Source: Blastocatellia bacterium
GTDB taxonomy: Bacteria > Acidobacteriota > Blastocatellia > HR10 > J050
Direction: 5' to 3'
DNA: 64,000 nt
NCBI GenBank assembly: GCA_026985075.1
Contig: JALSQX010000105.1
Location: forward strand, 124,001 to 188,000
Of this stretch, positions 36,615 to 45,811 are shown in pieces; within the stretch, counting starts at the first letter, position 1; each line of letters begins with the position of its first letter. The notes beneath the pieces were generated by a model. It saw only the letters and a program-made list of their open reading frames with translations, did no database searches and was not told where the DNA came from. The translations under genes and the position numbers were made by a program.

Positions 36615-37379
36615 TCAGCGCGCACAGGTCAGTGCGCGCCCACCGTCGATACTGATCGTCGCTCCGGTGATCCAACCGGCGCGATCGGAGGCCAGGAAAT
36701 AAATCAACTCGGCCACTTCCCAAGGCTCTCCCACCCGACCCAGCGGATGCGTGGTCTTGCTGCGCTCGAGAAACGCCGCGTACTCCCGTTCGCTCATGCC
36801 ACCCGCGCGATGGAGATTGGTCACCACGACGCCGGGATTGACGGCATTGACCCGAATGCCTTTGGGCGCCAGCTCCAAGGCGGCGCATCGCGTCAATTGG
36901 TCCAGCGCCGCCTTACTCACGCAATAGGCCAGAACGCCGGGGAAGGCGCGCAAGCCGGTGACGCTCGATACGTTGACAATATTGCCGCCCGAGCGCTCCA
37001 GATGAGGAACGGCGAGTTTCATCAGGTGGAAGATCGAGCGGAGGTTGATGTTCATGGTCTCATCCCACAGCTCCAGAGAGGTGGTTTCGAGATCTCCACT
37101 TTTGAGAATGCCGGCCGCATTGACGAGCACGTCGAGTCCACCCATGTGGTTGACCGCCTGTTCGATGCATTGCTGGCACTGCCGTTCATCGGCAAGGTCG
37201 GCCACGATGGTATATGCCCGATCCGACGCCAGAGCAGCGACTTCGGCCAGCGCTCGTGCGCGGCGGCCAACCAGCGTGACCATGGCATCGGCTTTCAGGA
37301 ATCGTTCTGCCGTCGCGCGCCCGATGCCGCTGGACGCGCCGGTGACGATGACCCTTTTGTGGTGCATCTCTCCCATCAT
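36615..37379 (-). CDS. Short-chain dehydrogenase/reductase
   Basis: A classical SDR of 254 residues: cofactor motif VTGASSGIGRA (residues 12-22), NAAG, catalytic Ser in VNVSSVTG, and catalytic Tyr/Lys in AYCVSKAALDQL, with a C-terminal GWITGATISIDGG. An arginine following the first beta strand region (VGRRARAL) favours NADP over NAD. It reduces a carbonyl or oxidises an alcohol; the substrate cannot be assigned. GAGGAGCGAG precedes ATG 37379. It lies between the isopropylmalate-type dehydrogenase gene and the secreted amidohydrolase gene, without a clear operon link. Confidence 0.9.
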   Translation of the reverse strand: MMGEMHHKRVIVTGASSGIGRATAERFLKADAMVTLVGRRARALAEVAALASDRAYTIVADLADERQCQQCIEQAVNHMGGLDVLVNAAGILKSGDLETTSLELWDETMNINLRSIFHLMKLAVPHLERSGGNIVNVSSVTGLRAFPGVLAYCVSKAALDQLTRCAALELAPKGIRVNAVNPGVVVTNLHRAGGMSEREYAAFLERSKTTHPLGRVGEPWEVAELIYFLASDRAGWITGATISIDGGRALTCAR

Positions 37380-37415
37380 GTCTCGCTCCTCGGCTTGTCA
37401 GATCTCATCGCCCCC

Positions 37416-38747
37416 TCACTTGGAGGGAGTGAACGGGATTTCGTTCCCATCGCGCTTGTAGACGACGCCCGCTTTCATGACGAAATCGATGTTTTTGAGC
37501 AGGGTGACGTCGCTCAACGGATCACCGCGCACGGCGATGATATCGGCCCATTTGCCTGGCTCGATGCTGCCCAGATTCTTCTCTTGACCGAGCAACCGCG
37601 CTGCCTGAATGGTCGCGCTCTGGATGGCCTGCAGAGGCGTCATCCCCGCGTCCACCAGGAGGCGGAATTCGTCGGCATTCTGTCCATGAGGAAAAACGCC
37701 GGCATCGGTGCCGAATGCGATATTGACGCCGCTTCGGATGGCCATGCGGATAGAGCGGCGAGCATAGGGTTCGATCTCCAGCGCTTTCTTGGCCGACCAG
37801 GGAGCGAGTTTGCCCTCCTTCGCCGCCTTGACCACCGCTTCGAAGGCCATGAGTGTGGGAACCAGATAGGTTCCGTGCTCTTTCATCAATTGGATCGCCT
37901 CTTCATCCAAGATGGAGCCATGTTCGATAGAGGCTACGCCCGCCCGCACGGCGGTTTTGATGCCTTCATTGCCATGAGCGTGAGCGGCCACTTTACGACC
38001 GGCCATGGCGGCCGTGCGAACAATGGCGCGAATCTCCTCGAATGTGTACTGGGGTGCACCGACGGCATCGCCGGCGGAGAGGACGCCACCGGTGGCGCAA
38101 ATCTTGATGACATCGGCACCGTATTTGATCTGGTAGCGGACGGCCTTGATGACCTCATCGACGCCATTGGCGATGCCTCGTTCGACGCCCGGCTCGCTGA
38201 GAGCGTCTGGCCGATATCCATTGCGATCACAGTGCCCTCCGGTGATCCCCAGGGCATAGGCGGAGACGAACATGCGCGGTCCAGGCACGATCCCGTTTCG
38301 GATGGCATCGCGCAAGGCGACGTCGGCCCATTCGCCAGCGCCCACGTTGCGGACGGTGGTGAAACCCGCCAAGAGCGTTTTGCGCGCGTTCTTGGCTCCG
38401 ACGATGGCCGAATAGCCCGGCCATTGGTGGAGCGCCTGATCGGAGTATCCGTAGCTCGGATCACCGGTCAGGTGGGTGTGCATGTCGATGAATCCGGGCA
38501 TGACCGTGTGTTGGGCGAGATCGATGATCTCGGCTCCCTCGGGGACGGCCACGTCGCGGCCCACCGCTTCAATGCGCTCGCCGCGCACCACGATGGTGGC
38601 GTTTTCGATGACTCGCCCCTCCTCGACGTCGAGGAGGCGTCCGGCTCGAATAGCGATGACGCGATCGGTAGCTTGCCGCGACTGCCCGGCCGCCGTCCAG
38701 GAGACGGCCAGGATCACGATGAGCGTCGTGAGCATTCTCTTGAGCAT
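37416..38747 (-). CDS. Secreted amidohydrolase (imidazolonepropionase/Xaa-Pro dipeptidase-like)
   Basis: A 443-residue metal-dependent hydrolase with a signal peptide (MLTTLIVILAVSWTAAGQ). Metal ligands: the HxH in GFIDMHTHLTGDP, a likely carboxylated lysine in GADVIKICATGG, His in AAHAHGNEGIKTAVRAG and HGSILD, and Asp in FGTDAGVFPHG. The combination and the export signal fit the Sgx9260/prolidase-like clade, whose members hydrolyse Xaa-Pro or N-acyl dipeptides. GGGAGG lies before ATG 38747; a longer open frame to 38882 has no signal peptide at its start. It starts 36 bases before the SDR stop in the same direction, with probable independent expression. Confidence 0.88.
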   Translation of the reverse strand: MLKRMLTTLIVILAVSWTAAGQSRQATDRVIAIRAGRLLDVEEGRVIENATIVVRGERIEAVGRDVAVPEGAEIIDLAQHTVMPGFIDMHTHLTGDPSYGYSDQALHQWPGYSAIVGAKNARKTLLAGFTTVRNVGAGEWADVALRDAIRNGIVPGPRMFVSAYALGITGGHCDRNGYRPDALSEPGVERGIANGVDEVIKAVRYQIKYGADVIKICATGGVLSAGDAVGAPQYTFEEIRAIVRTAAMAGRKVAAHAHGNEGIKTAVRAGVASIEHGSILDEEAIQLMKEHGTYLVPTLMAFEAVVKAAKEGKLAPWSAKKALEIEPYARRSIRMAIRSGVNIAFGTDAGVFPHGQNADEFRLLVDAGMTPLQAIQSATIQAARLLGQEKNLGSIEPGKWADIIAVRGDPLSDVTLLKNIDFVMKAGVVYKRDGNEIPFTPSK

Positions 38748-39016
38748 AAGATGTCCTCCCAATAGGAATTGTGAAGCTGTTTCGCGCAGGGCAGGCAATT
38801 CTACGACTGGGTGAAGACGAAGGCAAGACGGATCGGGACCGGTCTGTCCACATTTGGCGCCGGTGTGATGGCCAGACACCATTCATTGGACGAGTCTCGA
38901 CCAACCATCTTCACGGGCCATCTCCGGACCAGAAGGTCAAACGCCAAACACCAAACACGAGTGGTCGGCAAGCGTCGGACCTTGCGTGCAGAGGACGTCA
39001 GTCGCGGAACGCGATC

Positions 39017-40240
39017 TCAACGATCGACCCCGGAGGGCGAGGCTACGATCCTGAGCAGCGTGATCTCGGCCGGTGCTCGGAATCGCACTGGCGCAAATGT
39101 GAGTCCTAACCCATTGGATACACTGAGCACCATGCCGTCAATCCGATAGAACCCCGATAAGTAGGAGGAATCCCGCAACGCCGGGCTGATCTGGAAGCCG
39201 AAGTAATTCAGCACGACTTGTCCTCCGTGCATATGTCCGGCGAGGAATAGATCGTATCCGCGCTCCGCAACGAACTTGACCAGCGAGTCGGACGGCTGAT
39301 GGGCGATGAAGATGGCGAATGACCGCTCGCGATCGCCATGGATGAGCTGGCGAAGGCGATTCCCTTGAGGTCGGCGACGATATACATTGGTGATGCCGGT
39401 GAGTTCAATCCGTCCATGCTCCGTCTCCACCCATCGATGCTCATCCTCCAGCACCTGGATGCCATTCGCTTCCAGACTGCGAGTAATCCACTCCGGATCG
39501 GCCCAGACGTCGTGATCGCCAAGACAGGCGAAGATCCCATACCGTGCCTGGATGCGCCCGAGCAATGTGGCGGCACGGTCGATGTGAGCTGTTCCCGAGG
39601 TGATGAGATCACCGGTGAAGATGACCAGATCGGGGTTCAGTTGATTGACCTTCTCCACGAAGGCGCTCACCATCTCGGGACTGGTTCGCGGGTCCATCTG
39701 CACGTCGGTGATGTGGACCAGTCGAAGTTCAGGAGTCCCGGGGGAGAATTTATTCGATGCGATGATCCGCTCCCTCACGCGAATATGCCAGGTATCATGA
39801 GAGATGCGCGCCACGGCATAAACGGTCACCAGGCCGGTGATCAGCACGACCAACCGAGCCTGCCAGACCATCCATGTGGGGGAGTTCTTCGCAAATAGCG
39901 AGAGGACGAACCACCCGAGGTCAATGGCCAGAAAAAAAGGGAAGAGTTGGGCCACGATGATCAGGCCGATCCAGAAAGGATAAGTGAGCGTCATATCTAC
40001 GAGTTTGTTCCCTCCACGAAGCGCGACGAGCCACCACTCGGATCCCCAAAGATATGTCATGAGAATGGCCAAGGGGTACACATTGATCAAGCCGGTGACG
40101 AGAATGATCGCCCCGAGTCGGCGCGGTTCCGACCAGGAGGTGAGTTGCCCGAGCGCCTGATAGAGCCTCGATCCCGCATAGCCATACAGGAGGAGGACCA
40201 CAGAGGTCAGGATGAACAGCATTCGCAGCAACCAGGGCAT
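39017..40240 (-). CDS. Membrane-bound metallophosphoesterase (YkuE/YaeI-like), variant metal site
   Basis: About 407 residues. An N-terminal region with four to five hydrophobic helices (residues 1-150) is followed by a calcineurin-like phosphoesterase domain. The motifs read HITDVQMDP, VIFTGDLI, GDHDVW, FIAHQPSD and AGHMHGGQ. Compared with the usual DxH and GNHD signatures, the first His is Gln and the GNHD Asn is Asp, while GDLI and GHxH are intact. Homologues act on phospholipid or UDP-diacylglucosamine headgroups at the membrane. The start is ATG 40240 or GTG 40249; the promoter (TTGTCG-17-TAAAAT) ends only 9 bases before the GTG, and there is no ribosome site. Confidence 0.85.
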   Translation of the reverse strand: MPWLLRMLFILTSVVLLLYGYAGSRLYQALGQLTSWSEPRRLGAIILVTGLINVYPLAILMTYLWGSEWWLVALRGGNKLVDMTLTYPFWIGLIIVAQLFPFFLAIDLGWFVLSLFAKNSPTWMVWQARLVVLITGLVTVYAVARISHDTWHIRVRERIIASNKFSPGTPELRLVHITDVQMDPRTSPEMVSAFVEKVNQLNPDLVIFTGDLITSGTAHIDRAATLLGRIQARYGIFACLGDHDVWADPEWITRSLEANGIQVLEDEHRWVETEHGRIELTGITNVYRRRPQGNRLRQLIHGDRERSFAIFIAHQPSDSLVKFVAERGYDLFLAGHMHGGQVVLNYFGFQISPALRDSSYLSGFYRIDGMVLSVSNGLGLTFAPVRFRAPAEITLLRIVASPSGVDR

Positions 40241-40258
40241 GGCTCTCACCGAGCACCA

Positions 40259-40287
40259 ATTTTAGGGGCCGTCGGGAAGAACGACAA
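40259..40287 (-). promoter_or_regulatory. Promoter of the metallophosphoesterase gene, short leader
   Basis: On the minus strand, TTGTCG (40287-40282), a 17-base spacer, TAAAAT (40264-40259). The start codon is 9 (GTG 40249) or 18 (ATG 40240) bases further on. Confidence 0.55.
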
Positions 40288-40430
40288 CTGACCAGGAAGG
40301 GAAAACCCGGTTTCACTCCATCGTCGATCCGTCCCGCTCGTGCTCCTCGTCACTGTGTGGCGGTGAGAGATGGAGCACCTCCGGGCGAGGGCCAGGGCGG
40401 GACCGCACAGGTGGGACGTGTTCGGTAGAC

Positions 40431-40517
40431 TCCAGCCCGGTGCGGATGGAACTCGATTGCGGACCGATGGTCGATCACTGATCACCAACACTGAATTCCA
40501 GCCGGGTGCGGATGAGA
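40431..40517. repeat. Pair of short direct repeats, 66 bases apart
   Basis: TCCAGCCCGGTGCGGATGGA (40431-40450) and TCCAGCCGGGTGCGGATGAGA (40497-40517) differ at one base over the first 18. They lie in non-coding DNA between the metallophosphoesterase and lon. Confidence 0.5.
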
Positions 40518-40622
40518 TGCAAATAGGTGGGGGGAGGAGGAGAGGAAACGAGAGTGGGGAATGAAGAATGAAGTGGGAAATGTCTCATAAAGTGCCCGAG
40601 CAGAGAGCCGTCATCCGACGAT

Positions 40623-40635
40623 GAGGCCGGGCCTC
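40623..40635 (-). terminator. Possible lon terminator hairpin
   Basis: GAGGCC and GGCCTC are separated by one base, 28 bases after the lon stop codon. There is no clear U-tract, so this is weak. Confidence 0.25.
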
Positions 40636-40662
40636 GATGAGGAGGCACGATCTTTCTTCTCC

Positions 40663-43227
40663 TTACTTCTTAGTGGGGCGCGCCGGCGTCCGCTGTCGCT
40701 TCCTTTTCGCCGTGCCCGTCGATTGATGATCGAAGACCGATTGGAGCAATTCATCGACGGTGTCCACTGACACGAACGTCAAATCCTGGCGAACTTCCGG
40801 CGGCAATTCGTCCAGATCTTGCAGGTTGTGCTTGGGCAGGATGACGCGCTTGATGCCGCTCCGGCGCGCGGCCAGCACTTTCTCCTTCACTCCGCCCACG
40901 GGCAGTACCTGTCCCGAGAGCGTGATCTCGCCGGTCATCGCCGTATCCGAGCGAACCGGTCTTTGAGTGTACAGCGATGCCAGCGCGGCCACCATGGCCA
41001 CGCCCGCCGAGGGACCATCCTTGGGGACGGCGCCGGAGGGAACGTGGAGATGAACGCCCGCCTTCTCAAACCGCTCGGGATCGATATTCAACTGTTCGGC
41101 GTGTGACCAGACATAACTCTGCGCCGCCCGCGCCGATTCCTGCATCACATCGCCAAGTTGACCGGTCAGCGTCAGTCCCTTTCCGCCAGGAAGCAGGGTG
41201 GCTTCGACGAACAGGAGTTCGCCGCCCGCTTCCGTCCAGGCCAGGGCCGTGGCGACGCCGGGCGGAAGCGAGGCCCGCGCCGTCTCTTGGAAGAATTTCT
41301 CGACGCCCAAGAAATCCTTCAGATCCTCCGGTCGCGCCGTCACCGTGGTGGCCTTCCCCTGAGCAATCTGGCGCGCCACCTTACGGGCGATCTTTCCAAT
41401 AGCTCGTTCGAGCTGACGCACGCCCGCCTCGCGGGTGTAGCGGCTGATGATCGCCTTGAGGACCTCATCGGAGAGGACCAACTGATCCGGCTTCAATCCG
41501 TTCTGTTCAATCTGGCGAGGGAGGAGATACCGTCGGGCGATCTCCAGTTTCTCCTCCTCGCTGTAGCCGGGAAGATGGATGACTTCCATGCGATCGCGCA
41601 GAGCCGGCGGCACCGTGGCCAGGGTATTGACCGTGCAGATGAAGAAGACGCGGGAGAGATCGAACGGCAAGTCGAGATAGTGATCCCGGAAGCTGAAATT
41701 CTGCTCGGGATCGAGAACCTCCAGGAGCGCCGAAGCCGGATCACCCCGGAAATCCATTCCCAGCTTGTCGACTTCGTCGAGCATGATCACCGGGTTGTTG
41801 GTTCCCGCTCGGCGTAGCGCCTGAATGATCCGTCCAGGTAATGCGCCGACGTAGGTTCGCCGATGTCCGCGCAGCTCGGCCTCATCGCGCACGCCGCCGA
41901 GGCTCATGCGCTCGAACTTGCGCCCCAGCGCTCGGGCGATGGATCGTCCCAGGCTCGTCTTGCCCACGCCTGGCGGGCCAGCAAAGCAGAGAATGGGGCT
42001 TTTGGCGTCAGGCTTCAATTTCAGCACGGCCAGGAATTCCAGAATGCGATCTTTGACTTCCTCCAGGTCGTAGTGATCTTCATTGAGCACCTGCTCGGCG
42101 TGGTTCAGATCGAGATTGTCCTCCGTGCTCACGCACCAGGGCAGTTCCAAGATCCATTCCAGGTAGGTGCGAATGACGTGATAATCGGGCGCCGCCGAGG
42201 GGAGCCGCTCCATGCGCCGCAATTCCCGTTCGGCTTCCCGGCGTACTTCATCCGGCAGTTGGACGGCCTCCAGGCGCTCCCGCAACATGTTCACTTCGGC
42301 CAGCTCCGGTTCTTCTTCGCCCAACTCCTTCTGGATGGCCTTCAGCTGCTGTCGCAGGATGTATTCCCGTTGGGCTTTATCCATCTCAGCCTGGGCTTCC
42401 CCGGCGATCTTTCGACGGACCTCCAGAATCTCTACCTCGCGCGTCAGGTATGAGTTCATCACGCGCAGAATATCCCGACGCGTGTTCGCTTCCAACAGCG
42501 CCTGTTGCTTCTCCACATCCAGACTGAGCAATGTGGCCAGACGATAGGAGAGGACGACGGGATCTTCCTCGCTGGTGAACAGTGTACTCACGCCCTCGGG
42601 TACATTGGGGAGCAGGCTCAAGCTCTTTTGAATCAGGCCGAGGATGTTGCGGTGGAGGGCTTCGACTTCGATGCCTTCGTCTTGGGGGTGCTCGAGCACC
42701 TCGACGCGCGCCTTCAAATACTCCTCATGCGGCAAGAAAGTCACTACCTTCACCCGGCGCATGCCTTGAACGGCGATCTGAATCGTGTCCTCCGAGGTCC
42801 GCAACATCTTGGTGATGACCACCAGCGTGCCCACGTGGTAAAGGTCATCTCCGGTGACCTCATCCTTGGTATGTTCGAACTGGGTCAAAGTCACCAGAAA
42901 CTTCTCTTCGGTGGTCACGGCCGCTTCCACGGCGGCCACCGACTTCGGTCGGCCCACCACCAGGGGGGCGATGACGCTCGGAAAGACGACCGTGTTCCGC
43001 AGGGGGAGCACCGGCAATTCCATCACCGAGGGCTGATCCTCGATATCCTTGACGAGCACGTCCGCCTCCGGGAGCGATGTTTCCTCGACGGCCGCCGCCG
43101 AACGGATGGGAATGTTGTGAACCCTCTTCTCTTTTCCGGTCACTTTTTCTTCGACTGGCGCGGATTCGGGGTCCGGTCGTCCTGGTGTTTCTTCGACGGA
43201 TACATCCTTCTTTCTCTGTTTGCTCAT
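40663..43227 (-). CDS. lon: ATP-dependent Lon protease
   Basis: A protein of 854 residues with all Lon parts: an acidic N-terminal tail (about 65 residues, lysine and glutamate rich), the substrate-binding LAN domain (ELPVLPLRNTVVFPSVIAPL), a coiled-coil, the AAA+ module (Walker A GPPGVGKTSLGRSIA; VRDEAELRGHRRTYVGALPG), and the protease domain with the Ser-Lys dyad in DGPSAGVAMV and the lysine in GGVKEKVLAARRSGIKRVILP. It degrades misfolded and regulatory proteins in the cytoplasm. The promoter TTCACC-17-TACAAT ends 14 bases before the ATG, giving a very short leader. I see no CIRCE or HAIR box. Confidence 0.95.
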   Translation of the reverse strand: MSKQRKKDVSVEETPGRPDPESAPVEEKVTGKEKRVHNIPIRSAAAVEETSLPEADVLVKDIEDQPSVMELPVLPLRNTVVFPSVIAPLVVGRPKSVAAVEAAVTTEEKFLVTLTQFEHTKDEVTGDDLYHVGTLVVITKMLRTSEDTIQIAVQGMRRVKVVTFLPHEEYLKARVEVLEHPQDEGIEVEALHRNILGLIQKSLSLLPNVPEGVSTLFTSEEDPVVLSYRLATLLSLDVEKQQALLEANTRRDILRVMNSYLTREVEILEVRRKIAGEAQAEMDKAQREYILRQQLKAIQKELGEEEPELAEVNMLRERLEAVQLPDEVRREAERELRRMERLPSAAPDYHVIRTYLEWILELPWCVSTEDNLDLNHAEQVLNEDHYDLEEVKDRILEFLAVLKLKPDAKSPILCFAGPPGVGKTSLGRSIARALGRKFERMSLGGVRDEAELRGHRRTYVGALPGRIIQALRRAGTNNPVIMLDEVDKLGMDFRGDPASALLEVLDPEQNFSFRDHYLDLPFDLSRVFFICTVNTLATVPPALRDRMEVIHLPGYSEEEKLEIARRYLLPRQIEQNGLKPDQLVLSDEVLKAIISRYTREAGVRQLERAIGKIARKVARQIAQGKATTVTARPEDLKDFLGVEKFFQETARASLPPGVATALAWTEAGGELLFVEATLLPGGKGLTLTGQLGDVMQESARAAQSYVWSHAEQLNIDPERFEKAGVHLHVPSGAVPKDGPSAGVAMVAALASLYTQRPVRSDTAMTGEITLSGQVLPVGGVKEKVLAARRSGIKRVILPKHNLQDLDELPPEVRQDLTFVSVDTVDELLQSVFDHQSTGTAKRKRQRTPARPTKK

Positions 43228-43241
43228 ATGCCTATCGGTAA

Positions 43242-43270
43242 ATTGTATCGTGTAATCAACGTGGGGTGAA
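43242..43270 (-). promoter_or_regulatory. Promoter of lon, short leader
   Basis: On the minus strand, TTCACC (43270-43265), a 17-base spacer, TACAAT (43247-43242), 14 bases before ATG 43227. There is only a weak AGG as ribosome site. Confidence 0.6.
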
Positions 43271-43302
43271 GAGGATCGGGCGGTTCATCATCTGGGCGAA
43301 GC

Positions 43303-44568
43303 TCAAAGGGCGCGCACCACGACGATGGTGAAATCATCGGAGCGTCTTTCCGGATCGGCGAACGCCTTAACTTCGTCGACGATGAGGTGACAGAGCTCCT
43401 GGGCAGAAGTGCCTTTGTGCTGACGGGCGAGGTTCTCCAACCGCTTCAATCCGAACAATTCTCCGCGATCGTTGGTCGCTTCGGTCACTCCGTCCGTGTA
43501 TAAGATGAGCGTGTCACCGGGCCGGAAGTAGACGATGTCTTCCGAGTACGTCGTCGATTCAAAGATACCCAGAGGGATGCCTCCCCGAGAGAGAAGCTGT
43601 GCCGGTTCATCGGGACGGATGAACAGGGGAGGATTATGTCCCGCATTGACGTAGAAGACGCGTCGTTCCACCGAATCGAGTTCGGCGAAGAAGGCGGTGA
43701 CGAAGTGGCGTCCCTCCTCTCCTTTCAAGAGCAATCGGTTCAATCGGGCGAAGACGCCCCGGAGGGAAAAGTCGTTGCCCAACAACGCGTGCAGGTAGGC
43801 GCGGAAACTCGCCATGATGAGGGCGGCGGGGATGCCTTTCCCGGCCACATCGGCGATGACGATCCCCCATCGGCCATCGCCGACGTCGATGAAGTCGAAG
43901 TAATCACCACCCACTGCCTCTGAGGCCACCGATCGACCGCAAATGCTGAAATTATCGACCTGGGGGGGATGATCGGGCATGAGTTTCTCCATCACCTGAC
44001 TGGCCACTTGAAGCTCATATTCGAGTCGTCGCGTCTCCACCAACTGCTTGTGCAGGTGGGCCTTCTCGATGGCCACGGCCACCATGCTGGCGAACATCTT
44101 GAGCAACTGCAAGTCGGTCTCTGTATAGGCGCGAGGCAGGTCGGACTCCAGGTTGATGACGCCGATGATACGGTCACCGCTCCCCACGATGGGCGCGGCC
44201 AGCTCGGACTGGGTCTCTTCTCGAGCGCGAATGTAATATGGATCGGTGGTCACGTCCTCGACGACGACCCCTTTGCCCGTCTCCAGGACGCGACCGATGA
44301 TCCCTTTGCCCGCATAGAATGGTTCCGTTTGGGTGATGTCCGTCTCGTAGCCGATGACCTCATAGCCGCGCAATGATTTGGTCAGGGGATCGAAGACGTA
44401 GATTCCCGCCGCATCATACCGGATGAGCTTTTTCACCGCCCTGAGGATGCCCCGGAGCGTCTCTCTCAGGTCGAGCGAGACACTGACCAGCCGGAAGGCC
44501 TTGATCAGCGTGCGGAGTTGCTCCGCATTGACCGTTGCTTCTGAAGTCGGCGTCGTATGTGATGTCAT
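43303..44568 (-). CDS. GAF domain SpoIIE-type (PP2C) serine phosphatase
   Basis: About 421 residues: an N-terminal GAF domain (residues about 30-175, IRYDAAGIYVFD, LAAPIVGSGDRIIGVINLES), a linking coiled-coil helix, and a PP2C-like SpoIIE domain (about 205-420) with the metal-binding aspartates in VGGDYFDFI, VIADVAGKGIPAALIMA and DGVTEATNDRGELFG, ending with RSDDFTIVVVRAL. It probably dephosphorylates an anti-sigma antagonist (partner switching) or a similar target in response to a ligand bound by the GAF domain. The start is ATG 44568, or TTG 44586, which would sit exactly at the predicted transcription start. No partner anti-sigma kinase is nearby. Confidence 0.88.
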   Translation of the reverse strand: MTSHTTPTSEATVNAEQLRTLIKAFRLVSVSLDLRETLRGILRAVKKLIRYDAAGIYVFDPLTKSLRGYEVIGYETDITQTEPFYAGKGIIGRVLETGKGVVVEDVTTDPYYIRAREETQSELAAPIVGSGDRIIGVINLESDLPRAYTETDLQLLKMFASMVAVAIEKAHLHKQLVETRRLEYELQVASQVMEKLMPDHPPQVDNFSICGRSVASEAVGGDYFDFIDVGDGRWGIVIADVAGKGIPAALIMASFRAYLHALLGNDFSLRGVFARLNRLLLKGEEGRHFVTAFFAELDSVERRVFYVNAGHNPPLFIRPDEPAQLLSRGGIPLGIFESTTYSEDIVYFRPGDTLILYTDGVTEATNDRGELFGLKRLENLARQHKGTSAQELCHLIVDEVKAFADPERRSDDFTIVVVRAL

Positions 44569-44592
44569 CCCCGTCTTGCCATTCAAGAGCTA

Positions 44593-44621
44593 AGTGTAGC
44601 TCAGCCGAGACGGGTTGCCAA
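44593..44621 (-). promoter_or_regulatory. Promoter of the SpoIIE-phosphatase gene
   Basis: On the minus strand, TTGGCA (44621-44616), a 17-base spacer, TACACT (44598-44593). The in-frame TTG 44586 is 6 bases away and ATG 44568 is 24 bases away. Confidence 0.6.
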
Positions 44622-44780
44622 GGTGCTTCCCGATTCCGGCGCGCCAGGTGACGAGGAATCCTGAAGAGGCTCGACTCCTTGCCGGGTCAGCGAGCCATAG
44701 TGGAGAAGGGGTGCACAAAATCAACAAGTTTGTGGGTGCGTTGTGAGAGGGGCGGCGAGTCATGGTGGAGGAGGAGTCCC

Positions 44781-44810
44781 TTGACGCCTTTTTCTTCAGC
44801 CCACTAGAAT
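44781..44810 (+). promoter_or_regulatory. Promoter of the Kdo hydroxylase-like gene, short leader
   Basis: TTGACG (44781-44786), an 18-base spacer, TAGAAT (44805-44810), 13 bases before ATG 44824. No ribosome site is seen. Confidence 0.65.
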
Positions 44811-44823
44811 CTCTCCGCTGACT

Positions 44824-45762
44824 ATGGCGCTCATCACCATTCAAGATTTTGACATGACGAGAGCCGCCTCTCAGCCCGATTCCGGTCTCGGGCGATGGTA
44901 CTGTCAGCAGTTGGAGCGAGGGCATATCCTCTTCTTCCCTCGGATTCCCTTCGAGCTTTCGGAGGAAGATCGTGCCTTTCTCCTGACTCAGCAACAGGCC
45001 GGCGCCGGATATCACAAGAATATCGCCTATCGTCCGCATCAGGATCGCATCACGGGCCTGGTGAAGCGGAGTCGCCAAGAAGAGGAGCGATTGCGATCGT
45101 TGATGAGAGCCTACTCGCGGCGCGTGATCCGGTTCATGGCCGCGTTGCTCCCTCCCTATGCTTCTCGATGGCGGTTGGATTATGCCAGCTTTCGACCTCA
45201 GGAGGAACGAGGGCGACCACTGCGTCTTCGATCCCGCAACGACTTATTGCATGTGGACGCTTTCCCCACGCGACCGACCGGAGGCGGGCGGATTCTCCGG
45301 GTATTCACCAATATCCACCCTACGCGCCCCCGGCACTGGGTGACCTCGGAGACCTGCGATGTGCTGATCGAGCGGCTCGCCGGCACGCCCGGGCTCCCTC
45401 TCCCCTCGCCACGGCATCACTCAATCTGGGGGAGACTCGGTCGCGCCCTCGCGACAGCGGGACGGCGAGTGGGTCTCCCGCTCATTCACCGATCGCCTTA
45501 TGACGCGTTCATGTTACGGTTGCATCACTACTTGAAAGAGCACAGGGAGTTTCAGGCCTCCTCTCCCAAGCACGTGTGGGCGTTCCCAGCCCACTCGACC
45601 TGGATCGTGTTCACCGACATGGTCACCCATGCCGTTCTTTCCGGTCAGTTTGCGCTGGAGCAGACGTTCATCGTCCCTCACGAGGCGCTGGTTCTGCCGG
45701 AGAGATCCCCCCTCAGGGTGTTAGAGCGCCTGGTCGGAGCACCGTTGACGGCGGCGGAGTGA
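44824..45762 (+). CDS. kdoO: Kdo hydroxylase family protein (Fe(II)/2-oxoglutarate oxygenase)
   Basis: A 312-residue protein of the Kdo_hydroxy family, which hydroxylates the 3-deoxy-D-manno-octulosonic acid of LPS inner core at C3. The iron-binding HxD is seen in LLHVDAFPTRPTGGGRILRVF, with the distal His in the C-terminal part (AHSTWIVFTDMVTHAVLSGQFALEQTFIV). The full N-terminal domain is present (ILFFPRIPFELSEED, then AGYHKNIAYRPHQDRI). It implies that this organism makes LPS with a modified Kdo. The gene is preceded by a near-leaderless promoter and is convergent with the patatin gene 49 bases downstream. Confidence 0.88.
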   Translation: MALITIQDFDMTRAASQPDSGLGRWYCQQLERGHILFFPRIPFELSEEDRAFLLTQQQAGAGYHKNIAYRPHQDRITGLVKRSRQEEERLRSLMRAYSRRVIRFMAALLPPYASRWRLDYASFRPQEERGRPLRLRSRNDLLHVDAFPTRPTGGGRILRVFTNIHPTRPRHWVTSETCDVLIERLAGTPGLPLPSPRHHSIWGRLGRALATAGRRVGLPLIHRSPYDAFMLRLHHYLKEHREFQASSPKHVWAFPAHSTWIVFTDMVTHAVLSGQFALEQTFIVPHEALVLPERSPLRVLERLVGAPLTAAE

Positions 45763-45811
45763 AGCTGAAGCGAACCTCTGATTCCAGGTGCCTGAGCGGC
45801 CCTGACGGAGA

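Larger units (their letters stand above)
40250..40662. other. Intergenic spacer with a short direct repeat
   Basis: No gene is supported in these 413 bases. A 17-20 base direct repeat (TCCAGCCCGGTGCGGATG at 40431, TCCAGCCGGGTGCGGATG at 40497), the metallophosphoesterase promoter and a small inverted repeat after lon are the only structure I see. Confidence 0.55.
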
